Shown: in pieces, positions 45,539-56,014 of the stretch | Numbering within the stretch: position 1 is the first letter of the stretch | Layout: the number at the start of each line of letters is the position of its first letter | Source: Adiantum capillus-veneris | Taxonomy: Eukaryota > Streptophyta > Polypodiopsida > Polypodiales > Pteridaceae | DNA: 64,000 nucleotides | Direction: 5' to 3' | Assembly: GCA_014529385.2 (NCBI GenBank) | Contig: CM043966.1 | Location: 102,249,087-102,313,086 of the forward strand | Notes under the pieces: model-generated | Told to the model about the DNA's origin: nothing | Seen by the model: only the letters and a program-made list of their open reading frames with translations | Databases searched by the model: none | Made by a program: the position numbers and the translations under genes

Positions 45539-45868
45539 TCAAAGTTCATGTAGAAGCGTGATACAGACATCTGTTGCTTCATACATACGTTGCAACAAAC
45601 AATAAAACAGCAGATTATTTATGTTCGGTATATCCATAATTTGACTGATGAGCAACACGGCATTCAAATAGGTTCGGCAGCCATAGCTATAGTCATCAGT
45701 CTGCGTGGGCACGGTTACCCGTTCGTGCTTGACTACATTTCCTAGATCATGTTCTAACAAAAGATGCTCTACACAACATACAAGTTTTTTTGCGACACTA
45801 GATACATAACCACTTGAGTCAGCAACACATTGCAAAGAGACACTACACTGCTTTCCAAATATACCCAA
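45539..45868 (-). pseudogene. Possible Ulp1/C48 protease-like fragment
   Basis: A 109-residue frame without an ATG at its upstream end. VTVPTQTDDYSYGCRTYLNA resembles the catalytic-cysteine block of SUMO-protease-like C48 peptidases (Q-T-x-x-Y-x-C-G), which occur in some plant DNA transposons. At the position of the catalytic Cys there seems to be Tyr, so activity would be lost. The His-containing block is not visible. The call rests on this motif alone. Confidence 0.3.
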
Positions 45869-46256
45869 ATGGACCTTACGTTTTTACACGACCGTGAAAC
45901 GCCCTTCTTTGCCCTGAGTTTGCGTTGTAAACAATCTTAGCTTCCATGTCAAATAACATCAGACTCTAATGATCACTACAAAGACACCATCAAAGATGAG
46001 GAGAGATTCGCAATGCAAGATGTTTTTTACAAGGCAAGAAGATACTCACGATTGATTGTACGCAGTGACCAGAAAGTGCGCTAGATCAAAGTTGACTCTG
46101 CTAAACCACTTCATCATACTAAAAAAGGAAACTTAGTTGTTCTGCAGATAAGGCGATATCAGCGGATCTATTACGTATACTTTCTCTTGAACCTCAGGGG
46201 GCAGAAGCGAGACAGCGTGGCTAACATGAACAAATGGCAAAGATTAGACTTGAACA

Positions 46257-46580
46257 CCAAGTGAGTCAATACCGAGCGAGCGAGGCAGCTATCAAATTCC
46301 ATACACCACTGATTCCCTTGGTATTGACCCATGTCTTGGCTCAAATGAAGAAGAACTTGATGACTACCGGAAAGACATGGGTCAATACCGAGCGAGTCAG
46401 TGGCAGATTCCAATTCCATAAGCAACTGACCCGCTTGGTATTGACCCATGTCTTTGTGGTAGTGAACCATTATAAAGAAAAACTTGGCAACTGCCATAGA
46501 GACATGGGTCAATACTGAGCGAGTAGTACAAAAATCCAATTTCATTAGCCATTGTCTCGCTTGGTATTGACCCATGTCTC
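46257..46580. repeat. Hairpin array L (three palindromes)
   Basis: Three successive long inverted repeats. The clearest are 46373-46453 and 46500-46579, each about 80 bp with arms from AGACATGGGTCAATACCGAG to CTTGGTATTGACCCATGTCT; a less complete one spans 46257-46336. Half-site core: CGCTTGGTATTGACC. The array lies just beyond the end of the acidic-tail ORF. Confidence 0.85.
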
Positions 46581-46701
46581 GGTAGAGACCCATTTAATGA
46601 GCATAAGAATTAAAGAGCATGTGAAGTACCACAAAGCAACATTGACGAGCTCATTTTTTGTGAGTGAGTTGGTGAAATTGGGCATGCACATGAAGTCTAC
46701 A

Positions 46702-47220
46702 TTATCGAGGTTGGTAATGCAGGCCTCCTCTGACCTTGCAGGCAGCTAAATGTGCGCATGTAGAGGCACTGAGCTCAACAAAATTCTCAGCAAAATCCTT
46801 GTTGATTTGCTCTAAAATAATTGACTCAATTGATAAGTTGGATGGCCCTTCTGATGCAGAGCCTTGCCCTTCCCTTTCTTGAGTTGGCTCCCTCAGGCTC
46901 CTTCCTAACAGCCTCCCTAACAGCCTCAGGCTCCGGTCATTTTCCTTAAATATTGGTTGCTCCATATATTCCTCAGGCTCCACCATGACCTGCTCTTGTC
47001 CCTCATCATCCACGATGGGCTGCGGATCCTCCATGACTTGCTCATTTTGGTGTCTAGCTGGCTCCTCGATAACTGTCTCTGTTTCTTCCATGACTGCCTC
47101 GGGGTCCACTCTGGCTTGCTCTTGGCCCTCTGCGGCTATCTCAGCCTGCCCATCTCTGTCGTTTCTCTCAACCCGTGATCGGGTCCTTCTGCTGTTTGTT
47201 TCAGCCCTAGACGGATCTGT
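46702..47220 (-). CDS. Acidic Glu/Gln-rich tail in frame behind the H3-like ORF
   Basis: Directly after the TAG at 47221-47223 the same frame stays open for 172 codons. It begins with a basic part (SRRTRSRVERNDRDGQAEI), becomes strongly acidic (VMEETETVIEEPARHQNEQV, VMVEPEEYMEQPIF), and ends with a helical part (IESIILEQINKDFAENFVEL). Either the H3-like protein once had this acidic C-terminal domain and acquired a nonsense codon, or the stop is read through or spliced out, or these are two genes. The unbroken open frame favours one original protein of about 319 residues. Confidence 0.5.
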   Translation of the reverse strand, partial: TDPSRAETNSRRTRSRVERNDRDGQAEIAAEGQEQARVDPEAVMEETETVIEEPARHQNEQVMEDPQPIVDDEGQEQVMVEPEEYMEQPIFKENDRSLRLLGRLLGRSLREPTQEREGQGSASEGPSNLSIESIILEQINKDFAENFVELSASTCAHLAACKVRGGLHYQPR

Positions 47221-47661
47221 CTATCGTGCACGAGGATGGAGAGGGGGGATGTTGAGAATATCCATGGTTCTACTATCCCAGATAGGCACTGGTTGAAGCA
47301 GCCCATCGTAGCGAAAACGAAGCCTAGGAAGAGTATCAAAATCCCGCGGCATGATAGTGACGCGGTGTGCATGGGCAGCCAGGATATATCCATCGCTGAA
47401 GAATTCCACGAGGTAGTCTTCAACAATTTCTTGAAGGAAGAGGAGTGCACTGCTGGCCCATTGCATGCCGACTCTCCACTGCTCGCAAATCTCCCACACT
47501 ACTTGCTGGAAAGGGAGACGTGGAATAGCAGGTTGAACGTGTCGTTCTATCCTGCGCAGCTCTTGCAGTACACCTCTGTGCGCCTCATATCGGAGTCTTC
47601 TTGCTTGAGCATTCAAAGATTCACCTATTGCCCTCCTAGTGCAGGCCTTTACACGAGGCAT
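47221..47661 (-). CDS. Divergent histone H3-like protein
   Basis: From the ATG at 47661, 146 residues with a histone H3 fold. A short basic tail (residues 1-27, starting MPRVKACTRR) leads to HRGVLQELRRIE (helix N), RLPFQQVVWEI (48-58, cf. canonical KLPFQRLVREI), SSALLFLQEIVEDYLVEFF (long helix, 70-88) and HAHRVTIMPRDF (97-108). By hand I count about 36 identities with canonical H3 over 86 ungapped positions (31-116). Trp68 in place of Phe, SD at 89-90 and DF at 107-108 recall plant CENH3, but loop 1 is not lengthened. The tail is about 12 residues shorter than in H3, and a non-histone C-terminus of about 30 residues precedes TAG. As a histone it would pair with H4 in a nucleosome. It is flanked by hairpin arrays on both sides; one half-site lies about 70-85 nt upstream of the ATG. 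Expression is unknown. Confidence 0.8.
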   Translation of the reverse strand: MPRVKACTRRAIGESLNAQARRLRYEAHRGVLQELRRIERHVQPAIPRLPFQQVVWEICEQWRVGMQWASSALLFLQEIVEDYLVEFFSDGYILAAHAHRVTIMPRDFDTLPRLRFRYDGLLQPVPIWDSRTMDILNIPPLHPRAR

Positions 47662-47730
47662 CTCTACAAATACAATAACACCAAAAGACAATTCATTTGT
47701 CAGCACAAGGGACTTTAGATTTAAGAAAAC

Positions 47731-48066
47731 GTCAGTACCAAGCGAAAAGATGGATAGGAAAGAGTTGCCTTGCCTTATTCTCTCGGTAGTGACCTCAGAA
47801 AATTCTAATGGTGGACATGACTTATATTTTCTGAGGTCACTACCGAGCGAATAGGTGCATAGGAAAGAGTTTGCCTTGCCTTATTCGCTCGGTAGTGACC
47901 TCAGAAAATAGTAATGATAACATGACTTATATTTTCTGAGGTCACTACCGAGCGAATAGGTGCATAGGAAAGAGTTTGCCTTGTCTTATTCGCTCGGTAG
48001 TGACTTCAAAAATAGTAATAGTAGATCACTTACATTTTCTGAGATCACTACCAAGCGAACAAGTTT
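47731..48066. repeat. Hairpin array R, upstream of the H3-like gene
   Basis: Seven half-sites in alternating orientation: 47731-47746, 47777-47794, 47835-47852, 47883-47900, 47940-47957, 47988 to about 48006, and 48043-48060. Core TTCGCTCGGTAGTGACC. Inverted pairs form arms of about 30 bp (ATTCGCTCGGTAGTGACCTC with its complement), and the pattern repeats about every 105 bp. It separates the minus-strand H3-like gene from a plus-strand gene candidate. Confidence 0.88.
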
Positions 48067-48367
48067 GCAACCACTGATACAAAATACCAATGTGAAGGAG
48101 ATCTTAAATCGATGCGGTTCTAACTGTCATGTCGTTCCCTCCCATCACCTCCCCTAATATCGAGGGGATGGTACCATTGATTCTCTCTCCCACGTCCACC
48201 TCTCATGAAACCTCATGGCAGTACCACCCCTCACAGACCACTCACTCTTAAGCCAAATCCCAGGATCTGCTTTTTAGGCATGTCTGAAAGTCTATTTAAT
48301 AAGCAGTTGTTTCAGAACCTCCCTCAAAGTTTCGCAGAACAACTAAAAGAAGCTTAGGATAGTGGCG

Positions 48368-48842
48368 ATGCCTTTCCAAGGTATAATCCCGCAGCGCCAG
48401 CAACACCGCATCCGGGCCCTCCTCATGAGGTCCCCCCTTGGACCTCCCCCGATGTTACCTTTAATGTTCTCGACCAACACAGCTCGGGAGTGGCTACTGT
48501 CAACACGGGAGTCAATTCTCGAGGTAAGCCACTGGTAATTCTTTGCTTTCTGCTCCCAATTTCCAAGCTGCTAGTTTGAAGAGCTTACTTGCTAAATGCT
48601 CTGTGCAGGATGCTAGCCTGAAGTTGCAGCAAATGCTGATCATCAGGCAGAGGGTCTCAATCCTTAAAAACTCTCTGGAAGCAAGAAGGCCTGAAGACAT
48701 GCAGCGATTGCTTGCCGAGAATGTCTCTATGGAGGCAATCATTAATTGGCTTCGGGAAATGAAGGATGAAGTGCTTGATCTAGCTCGTAAATATGAGGAA
48801 GCCATTAACTTTGCAAACACACTTTGCGAAGAGATAGCCTAG
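48368..48842 (+). CDS. Candidate two-exon gene, 129 aa, divergent from H3-like gene
   Basis: Exon 1 (48368-48523) starts at ATG (MPFQGIIPQRQQHR). A good donor (CTCGAG/GTAAGC) and acceptor (TCTGTGCAG/GAT) define an 85-nt intron, 48524-48608. Joining keeps the frame into exon 2 (48609-48842), which is strongly helical: LKLQQMLIIRQRVSILKNSL, ENVSMEAIINWLREMKDEVL, LARKYEEAINFANTLCEE. No domain is recognised. Without splicing, exon 2 has no ATG-started frame of this length. The intron is at the short end for plants, so the model is tentative. Confidence 0.35.
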
Positions 48843-48947
48843 CTGTGAAGAAACCCCCAGAAATTAATAGGCCACTCTTTGTAAAGTCTCAAGTGTTTTC
48901 TAACTCAAACCTGGTGTTCAATTGTAATTTTGTTTCTTTCTAATAAA

Positions 48948-49347
48948 ATCAAAAGGCGTATTTAGCAAAAGAAAACCCTAAATCCGCAACAAGCAGGGGT
49001 TACCTTCCCCTTATTTTCTTAGTATTGACCTTTGTACTAGCAGACATCACTTCAATTTTCTTTTGGTCAGTACCAAGCGAATAGGGCCCTTCGAACTAAG
49101 TAACCTTACCTTATTCGCTTGGTACTAACCAACTACACAAAATACAAGCGCACTGGACCGAAATCAAAACGCGTATTTGGTAGAAGAACGCCCTAAATCC
49201 GCAACAAGCAGGGGTTATCTCCCCCTTATTTTCTTATTATTGATCTTTGTACTAGCAGACATCACTTAAATTTTCTTTTCGTCAGTACCAAGTGAATAAG
49301 ACCCTTCGGACTAAGTGACCTTACCTTATTTGCTTGGTACTTACCAA
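48948..49347. repeat. 215-bp tandem repeat, units 1 and 2 (unit 2 cut by element D)
   Basis: Unit 1 is 48948-49162; unit 2 is 49163-49347 and continues at 59604-59633 beyond element D; unit 3 is 59634 to about 59840. The 185 bases before plus 30 after the insertion make exactly 215. Each unit has the inverted pair GGTCAGTACCAAGCGAATAG and TTATTCGCTTGGTACTGACC (or near forms), relating it to the hairpin arrays. Confidence 0.88.
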
Positions 49348-51411
49348 TGAGGGCGAGCTTTCTGAAATGGGGCCTCTAAACCCAAACCAATGGGCCTACC
49401 CTCACAAAATGTTTGTAAAGAGGTACGCACACTACTTGGGGCACCACCTTTGTTCAGGAGTGGAGAAGGAAACCAATCAAAATAACACTTGCACTCACCC
49501 ACTCAAGCAACACACTTTGAAAACCCCCTTACTCTATATACACTTTGGACACTTGAACACCATCAACGATTATGCAACCCAATGTCGTGCATCAAATGAA
49601 ATATGCAATTTGTGGAATAGCATTCACCTTCTCCCCATAAGAATACCCATAATACATCCAAACTCCTCCTCTCTCAAGCACTCATCAAAAAATCATGCGC
49701 ACAAGACTTGCCTCTCAAACACACAAGAGAATCACTTACATCAAACTAACACACTTTGCATAGAGAGCTCATCTCCATCTATGCAATGCCATGACACAAA
49801 TAAAATCACCATGAGAGGTAGCCACATTCATATGTAATGAAGCAAAAGAGAGTTGGAGTGAGAAATTTATTTAGACCAATTGAATAAGTGTGGAGAAACA
49901 AACCAATGGTAAATTGAGAATAGAACACTTACTTGATTTCTCGCACACCTTTTAAGGGGAGGACATACACTGGCTAACCATCACGAATTGCGACACTTGA
50001 AAGTTTTGAAGATGATTTAATGATCATTAACATAACCATGAGAGAGATCATGATGTATTTACAAGTTATTGAGGTGCTACAAATGATTTATTGGGTTGAT
50101 GGAGTAAGAGATTGTAGAATAGAAACAGTGGAGGATACAGTTGCACTTCCTCCAAAGAGGAGGGTTAGGAGGGAGGATGTGAAAGAGGGAGAGTTGGTGT
50201 TTTCTCTACTATTGATCAAGAAACAACATGAAGTTGAAAATATAGGTGTATGTCCTTGAGTCTCTCCAAGGGGGGGCTATTTATAGTTGTGTAGGAATGG
50301 GATTATGCTACACTTAATTAGGGTGAGTGATTAGCCCTAATTAAGTTTCCTTTGACCACTCATTGAATATTGGATATAAAAGGGACCTTTTTATTCACCA
50401 AAAATATCATTTTAGACCGCGAAGGCTCCATAGGGGTACATAATGTAGGTGGGCCCCACCATGAGGCCCTACGGGGTATCTCAACTTGTCTGTCTTGGCA
50501 TTTAGAAAACATCTTTAGGTTGGTCCCATCACATGCAAGTGACCTTGAACACTCATTGCTCTTCTAGAAGATGAGTAGGGGAAAAATAAGATCTCACCCT
50601 CTTGATTTACTTGATTTACAGTTCCCTTTTGCTGCGAATCTGACAGATTTACACTATTTTGACCTTAACTTTTTACCTGTAGCTCAGAATGACATGCTTC
50701 AAAAGGAAAATTTGACCTTATCAACATGTTTGATATGAATTTGGACTATTCTTCATGCCCATGCACCAAGGAATTCGGTTTGGAAGGTCCACACTAGGCT
50801 AGGGAACCTTTGCTTCCGAGTCTTCTTGTATGGGCCCTTTGCTTGAATGCATCCAAGGGGAATCATATGCTTTTTCAAAAGGGTATGATGCTTAAACAAA
50901 TAGAGGAGGGCCAATATTATTTTCTTGTGAAAATAATATACAATTTGAGTCTTTTTGAAAGGAGAAAAACTATATGTATATTCTTAAGAGATATTGGGCC
51001 ACCTATGTAGGGAGCATAGAAGACTTGTAGAGATGGGCCATAATCTTTGGTAAAGACAAGTGGAGAGTTGATTTTCCATGGTATTTTATCTATATGGGAT
51101 GGAAGATGGATATATTATTTTTCTACTAATAATTCACAAGAGGTAAGAAAGTTTGGGGGTAGATAGTTGGTTATTGTATGCTTACTTTTATTTACAAAGC
51201 AAAAAAGAAAAGGGTGGTAATATAAATATATGACTAAGGTGAAATTTTTGGGAAGAGTACAATGTATGTGTCGCCACAAAGGTTAAACGTAGAGGAGAAA
51301 TTTACTCTAGATAACTTAATAGCATAGAAAGATATATACACATATGAGGAAGAGGACGTTGAGTAGGCTGAAAAATGTTGCAAAAGGATGGTTACCATTT
51401 TATGCCACTCA
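49348..51411 (-). repeat. Element D 3' LTR
   Basis: 2064 bp. TATA-like CTATAAATAG on the minus strand at 50286-50277. ORFs such as 49334-49837 and 50020-50259 are non-coding repeats shared with the other LTR. Confidence 0.93.
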
Positions 51412-51428
51412 TATTAGCCCTCCCCCAA
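51412..51428 (-). other. Element D polypurine tract
   Basis: Minus-strand TTGGGGGAGGGCTAATA directly before the 3' LTR; same core as in B. Confidence 0.75.
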
Positions 51429-51584
51429 GCCTAGAGATATACATATCTTTAGGAGAACGGTGTTGCTTCTTTTTCTTCTTCTTTTTTTTTCTCTTTTTTT
51501 TGTCATTTTTTCTTTTCCACTTTTTTTTTCAATAGGAGGAGTGTCATGCACTCTTTTACTCCATTAGACCTACTTTTCATTACC
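51429..51584. other. Element D 3' untranslated part with T-rich tract
   Basis: Between the integrase stop and the purine tract; dominated by a TTC/T-rich stretch at 51468-51530. No gene. Confidence 0.6.
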
Positions 51585-52868
51585 TCAATCCCATAAATCG
51601 GAGATGGGAGGGTTGCCTTGGGTATGTTCAGATTCCAAGGCTGGTTCTTCTTTGCACATCAAAGCTTTAAAAATAGGTGGAGCATTTGCCAAGCCGAAGG
51701 GATCCATGCCAATTTGGAGCTTAGAGGATGTAGGCAGATGACTTCCTATCAACGGATTGATACGTTGAAAGTAGGGCTTTAATCTCCATCCATTGACTCT
51801 GGTCTTGTGGAGTTTTCCTGATAAATCTGCTAATCTGTAACTACAATTCCCAAAATTTGTTTTTATCATGAAAGGTCCCTCCCATCTTTGCAAAAACTTT
51901 TTATCAAGTAGAGTATCAAGTCGGTTATCATAGCGAAGAACCAACATACCTTCCTTCAATCATTTCCCCTTGAGCTTCTTGTTGATTTTGTCCCTTTGGC
52001 TTGTCGCTTTGGTGATGTAGTGATCAATGGACTCTTCTCTTTCTAGCTCAAGTCGTTGGAGATCTAAGATCCTTTCATGTAGAACCTCTTTTGGTTTTTT
52101 TGCCACTCTTGCAAGAACGCGCAAGCTTGAGAGCTCTACCTCAATGGGGAGAAGTGCCTCCTGTCCATAAACTAGATGAAAAGGGGTGAATTGGGTAGAT
52201 ACCTTGAAAGATGTCCTATACGCCCAAAGAGCAGCCATCAAATGGCGATCCCAATCATTAGGTCGGTCCACAACCTGCTTAGAAATGATCTTACATATCA
52301 TTCCATTCACTTTTTCCACCAATCCATTGCATGGAGGATAGTAGGGTGTGGAATGCAAGTGTTTCACTTTTAACCTCCTCAAGAGATCATTCAGAAGGTC
52401 AGCCCTAAAACCCGGGCCTCGATCTGATAAGATTTCTAGGGCTGTTCCAAACCTACTACAAATATGGTCAAAAATAAACTTTGATACCTCTTCAGCTGTG
52501 ATTCGGGTTGTGCTTGTTGCTTCCGCCCATCGTGTCATGTAGTCAACACCCATGATGATGAAAACCTTCCCTGTAGAAGTACGAGGTAGGGGACCTATTG
52601 CATCCACACCCCACTTTTCAAAAGGGCCATAAGATATTAGTGGGACTCGAGGCTCATATGTTAGTCGTATATCCCCAGCAATTTGGCATGGCTTACATGC
52701 CTTACACCAATATTGGACATCACGATGTAAGCTCGGCCAAATAAACCCTGCTTGTAAAATCTTCCTACTTGTAATATCTTGAGAAAAGTGACCACCAGAG
52801 ACATCATTATGACATGAAAGAAGAATTTTCTCTATCTCTTGCACACATGGTACTCTCCTCAAGACCAA
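51585..52868 (-). pseudogene. Element D: integrase
   Basis: Two blocks in one frame separated by a stop at 51960. The zinc region is H-N...GGHF and CKACKPC. The core has GVDAIGPL, ILSDRGPGF and NGLVEKVNGM, so all three acidic catalytic residues are present; then LWAYRTSFKVSTQFTPFHLV. After the stop, the C-terminal domain reads LVLRYDNRLDTLLDKKFLQR, WEGPFMIKTN and VNGWRLKPY. Catalytic residues survive although the frame is broken. Confidence 0.87.
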
Positions 52869-52886
52869 ATCTTTCCCTTTGTGATA

Positions 52887-53465
52887 TTAATCATCCCCGA
52901 TCAACTGGTAAGGTGTGGCCTTCTTAACTAGCCAATGTCTTTGCACCTTGTCTAAGTGTTTGGGACACTCACCTGCTTGTAGAAAGAAGATAATGTCTTT
53001 TAGCTCTTCTTGACCTTGATATTTGGGTTCATATAGTTTCACACCTCCTACCGCCATTTGAAGATTTTCATTTGCGAGTAAGTCTGCTTCCTTGTTATGA
53101 GTTCTCACAATGTGTTGTACCTGTGTTTCTTTAAAACCCTTCATCAAAGCTCTTACACTACTAAGCCACTCAAACAATGTACGATTCTTGCACCTCTAAG
53201 TCCCTTGGATTTTCTTGACCACTAGCAAAGAATCACCTTTTATAATAAGTCTTTGTATGCCTAATTCTTTGCATTCTTCTAACCCAAGGGTTAGAGCAGC
53301 ATACTCAGCCTCATTGCTAGAGTGAATGTTGGGTAGAGTGATACCTTTTCTAACCATTACCTCCTTTTGTGGGTTCAAAATGATGATCCCCCCTGCTGCT
53401 TTGTCTTGTTGGCGTTGATAAGCTCCGTCAAAGCATAAAGTATGGGCATTATCAATCTCCTTCAC
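52887..53465 (-). pseudogene. Element D: second (archaeal-type) RNase H
   Basis: Frame 53465-52887 with one stop at 53196. LCFDGAYQRQQDKAAGG, SSNEAEYAALTLGL, IIKGDSLLVVKKIQGT, then after the stop THNKEADLLANENL, giving three of the D-E-D-D residues in standard context, while the final one is in KEADLL. The same domain as in A and B. It is one frame away from RT, so a frameshift lies between 53466 and 53666. Confidence 0.82.
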
Positions 53466-54694
53466 TTTGAACTGTTTTGAGCCTTCCTCTCTTTGTAGTC
53501 ATGATCCTTCCCTTTCTCTCACTTTGTAGGTGAGAATCTCTGCAAGTCCTGCCCTTGTGCTATCTTCTACAAGGAAAGTGTATTCAAATTCTTGGAGTTC
53601 AAGCACCCACTTTTCTATTCTAGATGAGAGGCTCATGTGTTGTACTACATATGGTATATTGTGATCTAAGGTGAGAAAACAAATGGCACTAGGAGAAGAT
53701 ACGATCGAAACTTCCTTACCGCAAACAAGATTGCAAAGACCACTTTCTCCATTTCAGTGTATCCCTTCTTAGCCGGAGTCATCACCTTGCTTGCAAAATA
53801 GATCAGCCTCATGTATGATGTTTTAGGATCTTTTGGCATCAAAACAACACCAATTGCTTCGAAACCTACACTTGGAGTGACATAGTAGGTCTCCTTTGGA
53901 TGTGGTGGTATTAGGATTGGGAGAGAGCTAAGAATGCCCTTCACTTCCTCAAAACATTTTGCATGTTCCCTCCCCCATTCAAATGTAGATTGGCTTGCCA
54001 ACCTATGCAAAGGGGCGATGGCTTCTGCTAGGAGATGGATGAAGCGAGACATGTACCTCACTTTGTGGTTGAAGGTCATTAGCTCCTTAGTTGTTGTTGG
54101 TGGAGATAATGACAAAAGGGCCTCTACTTTAGAGGGATCCACTTGAATTCCTTGTGAAGAAACCACATGGCCTAGCAAAATCACCTGAGATTCACCGATA
54201 TGACACTTCTCTGGGTTGATTTGTCCCCCAAATTGATGGAGCCTCTTAAGCCCCTCTTCAACCTTTTGGCAGTGAAGTGATCTATCATCCATAAACACTC
54301 TTATAGATTTTCCAAATAATGGCTCAAATACAAATATTGTGAATCTCATGAAGGTGCTAGGAGCATTGGTGAGCCAAAAAGGAATTACTCTGAATGCAAA
54401 ACATCCCCAAGGTGTGATGAAGGTGGTTTTTGGTTGGTCCTTTTCTGCTATTCTAATTTGAAAATATCCTGAATACCCATCACACACAATGTAGCATTCG
54501 TGACCTGCTACTTCATTCAAAATTTCATCTTGTAAAGGGAGAGGAAAGTGGTCCCTCTTTGTCGCAGCGTTGAGGGGTTTGTAATCCACGCAGACCCTCC
54601 ACTTACCATTCTTCTTGGGAGTGACTATAATAGGTGATACCCATTCGGAGTTGGATACTGGATAGATGAAGCCAGACTTCAAGAGTCGATTCAC
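53466..54694 (-). pseudogene. Element D: reverse transcriptase and RNase H
   Basis: RT with TPKKNGKWRVCVDYKPLN, HFPLPLQDEILNEVAGHE, CDGYSGYFQIRIAEKDQPK and VFMDDRSLHCQ (catalytic DD present; the usual following F is R), then thumb and RNase H (IYFASKVMTP, FAVRKFRSYLL). The frame closes at 53666 and the RNase H end is frameshifted. It starts in frame with the protease after a stop at 54695. Confidence 0.87.
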
Positions 54695-54697
54695 TTC

Positions 54698-55867
54698 TTA
54701 TACGAGAGCCTTTTGTTGCACAGATCCTAGTCGCCTTAACTTTTGAGCCACGGGTTTGGTCCCTGGTTTCAATTCAATTCGATGCTCTATTACATCTACA
54801 CCTCTTATTTGTGAGTAGTCAGTGATAAACAAATTGGGATACCTCCTTAACATATTGATGTAGGACCTCTTCTCCTCACAAGTAAGATCTTTTGCAAGCA
54901 TCTTCTCAAATCCTTCTTCAAGGTGGTGGCATCTTTCATCCCCTCGTGTGTGATTGTCTGTTGGCTTTTCTTCTACAGAAACATCTTGGGTGTTGGCATT
55001 GAATACGATTCCCATTACCTCCAAAGAAGACTCCTCTTCACTGGTTGATGCTTCCTCATCACTTGATTAAGGACTCTCCTCCTCGCTCTCTTCATCTGCC
55101 GTGGTTTCATAGTTGATATCTAGTTGCTTTCGTTCTCGCCAATCATACACCACCGGTTGACCCTTCTTAAGAATCAAACGACCACTTCCCCATTTTTGAT
55201 CTGCATTCACAGCAATGAGCCAAGGCCTCCCTAGGATGATGGGATAGCCCTCCCCCTTAGCTAGTATGACATACATATCCACTCGTGCATCTATGTTACA
55301 TACAGAGACTTTTACATTTTCAATGATCCCCAAACACTTCACACTTGAGTTGTTGGCTAGCCTATCTTGACAATTAGAGGACTTTGTAATTTCAAGCCCT
55401 AACCTGTTCATTGATTTTTTTGTGATCACACACATTTGAGCTCCACCATCAACATATACATTAGACACCTTTTTACCCCTTATGTAAGCATCCACAATGG
55501 GTTCCACATATTTTTGTAGCTTTGAGGCCACAACCTTAATGGAAAGATTTGCTTTCTTTTTTGGAATTCTTGTACTTACGAACTTTGGCCATTGCCTTCT
55601 TACTTTGGCTGATAGGTGTAGAAGTTGAGGCCATGAAATGTTTGGCTTTTGGGTTTGTAAATCCTTGAGGATGTTGTAGGGCTCTAGCTCCTTTCCCAAT
55701 GGGAAGTCGTTGATACCAATTTCCCTTCGCCTTGATCTTTTCTTCCTGCTTCCTTTAGCTTCTTCCATCTTTGACTTCTTCTTCTTGTCCCTTCTGGCTA
55801 AATTTGTTCCTTCACTTCTCATGTCTTCATCCTTATTATGTGCTCTTGTGCGTTTTTCTGCCGGCAT
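54698..55867 (-). pseudogene. Element D: protease and linker to RT
   Basis: Same frame as gag, with a stop at 55065-55067. A basic leader (KKKKSKMEEAKGSRKKRSRR) is followed by INDFPLGKELEPYNIL, ISWPQLLHLSAKVRRQW, the protease core VYVDGGAQMCVITKKSM with catalytic Asp, and GYPIILGRPWL. After the stop comes the acidic linker and HRIELKPGTKPVAQKLRRLG. Confidence 0.83.
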
Positions 55868-56014
55868 AACATCAAAGTTTAGAGTATGCTCATCTATTAC
55901 CTCTTCTAGTTTGATGATTTTGACTCCTCTTTCTTCCTCCTCATGTGGGACGGGAGGTATATTTGTTGGTGGTGGTGGTCGACGAAGGATTTGTGGGCCT
56001 TGAGCTAGTTCTTG

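Noticed and set aside
47236-47718. 160-residue plus-strand ORF opposite the H3-like gene
   Set aside because: Shadow frame; only the minus-strand frame has a recognisable fold.
49334-49837. 167-residue ORF also present at 57446-58012
   Set aside because: It is LTR sequence of element D, starting upstream of or inside the LTR; no evidence of coding.
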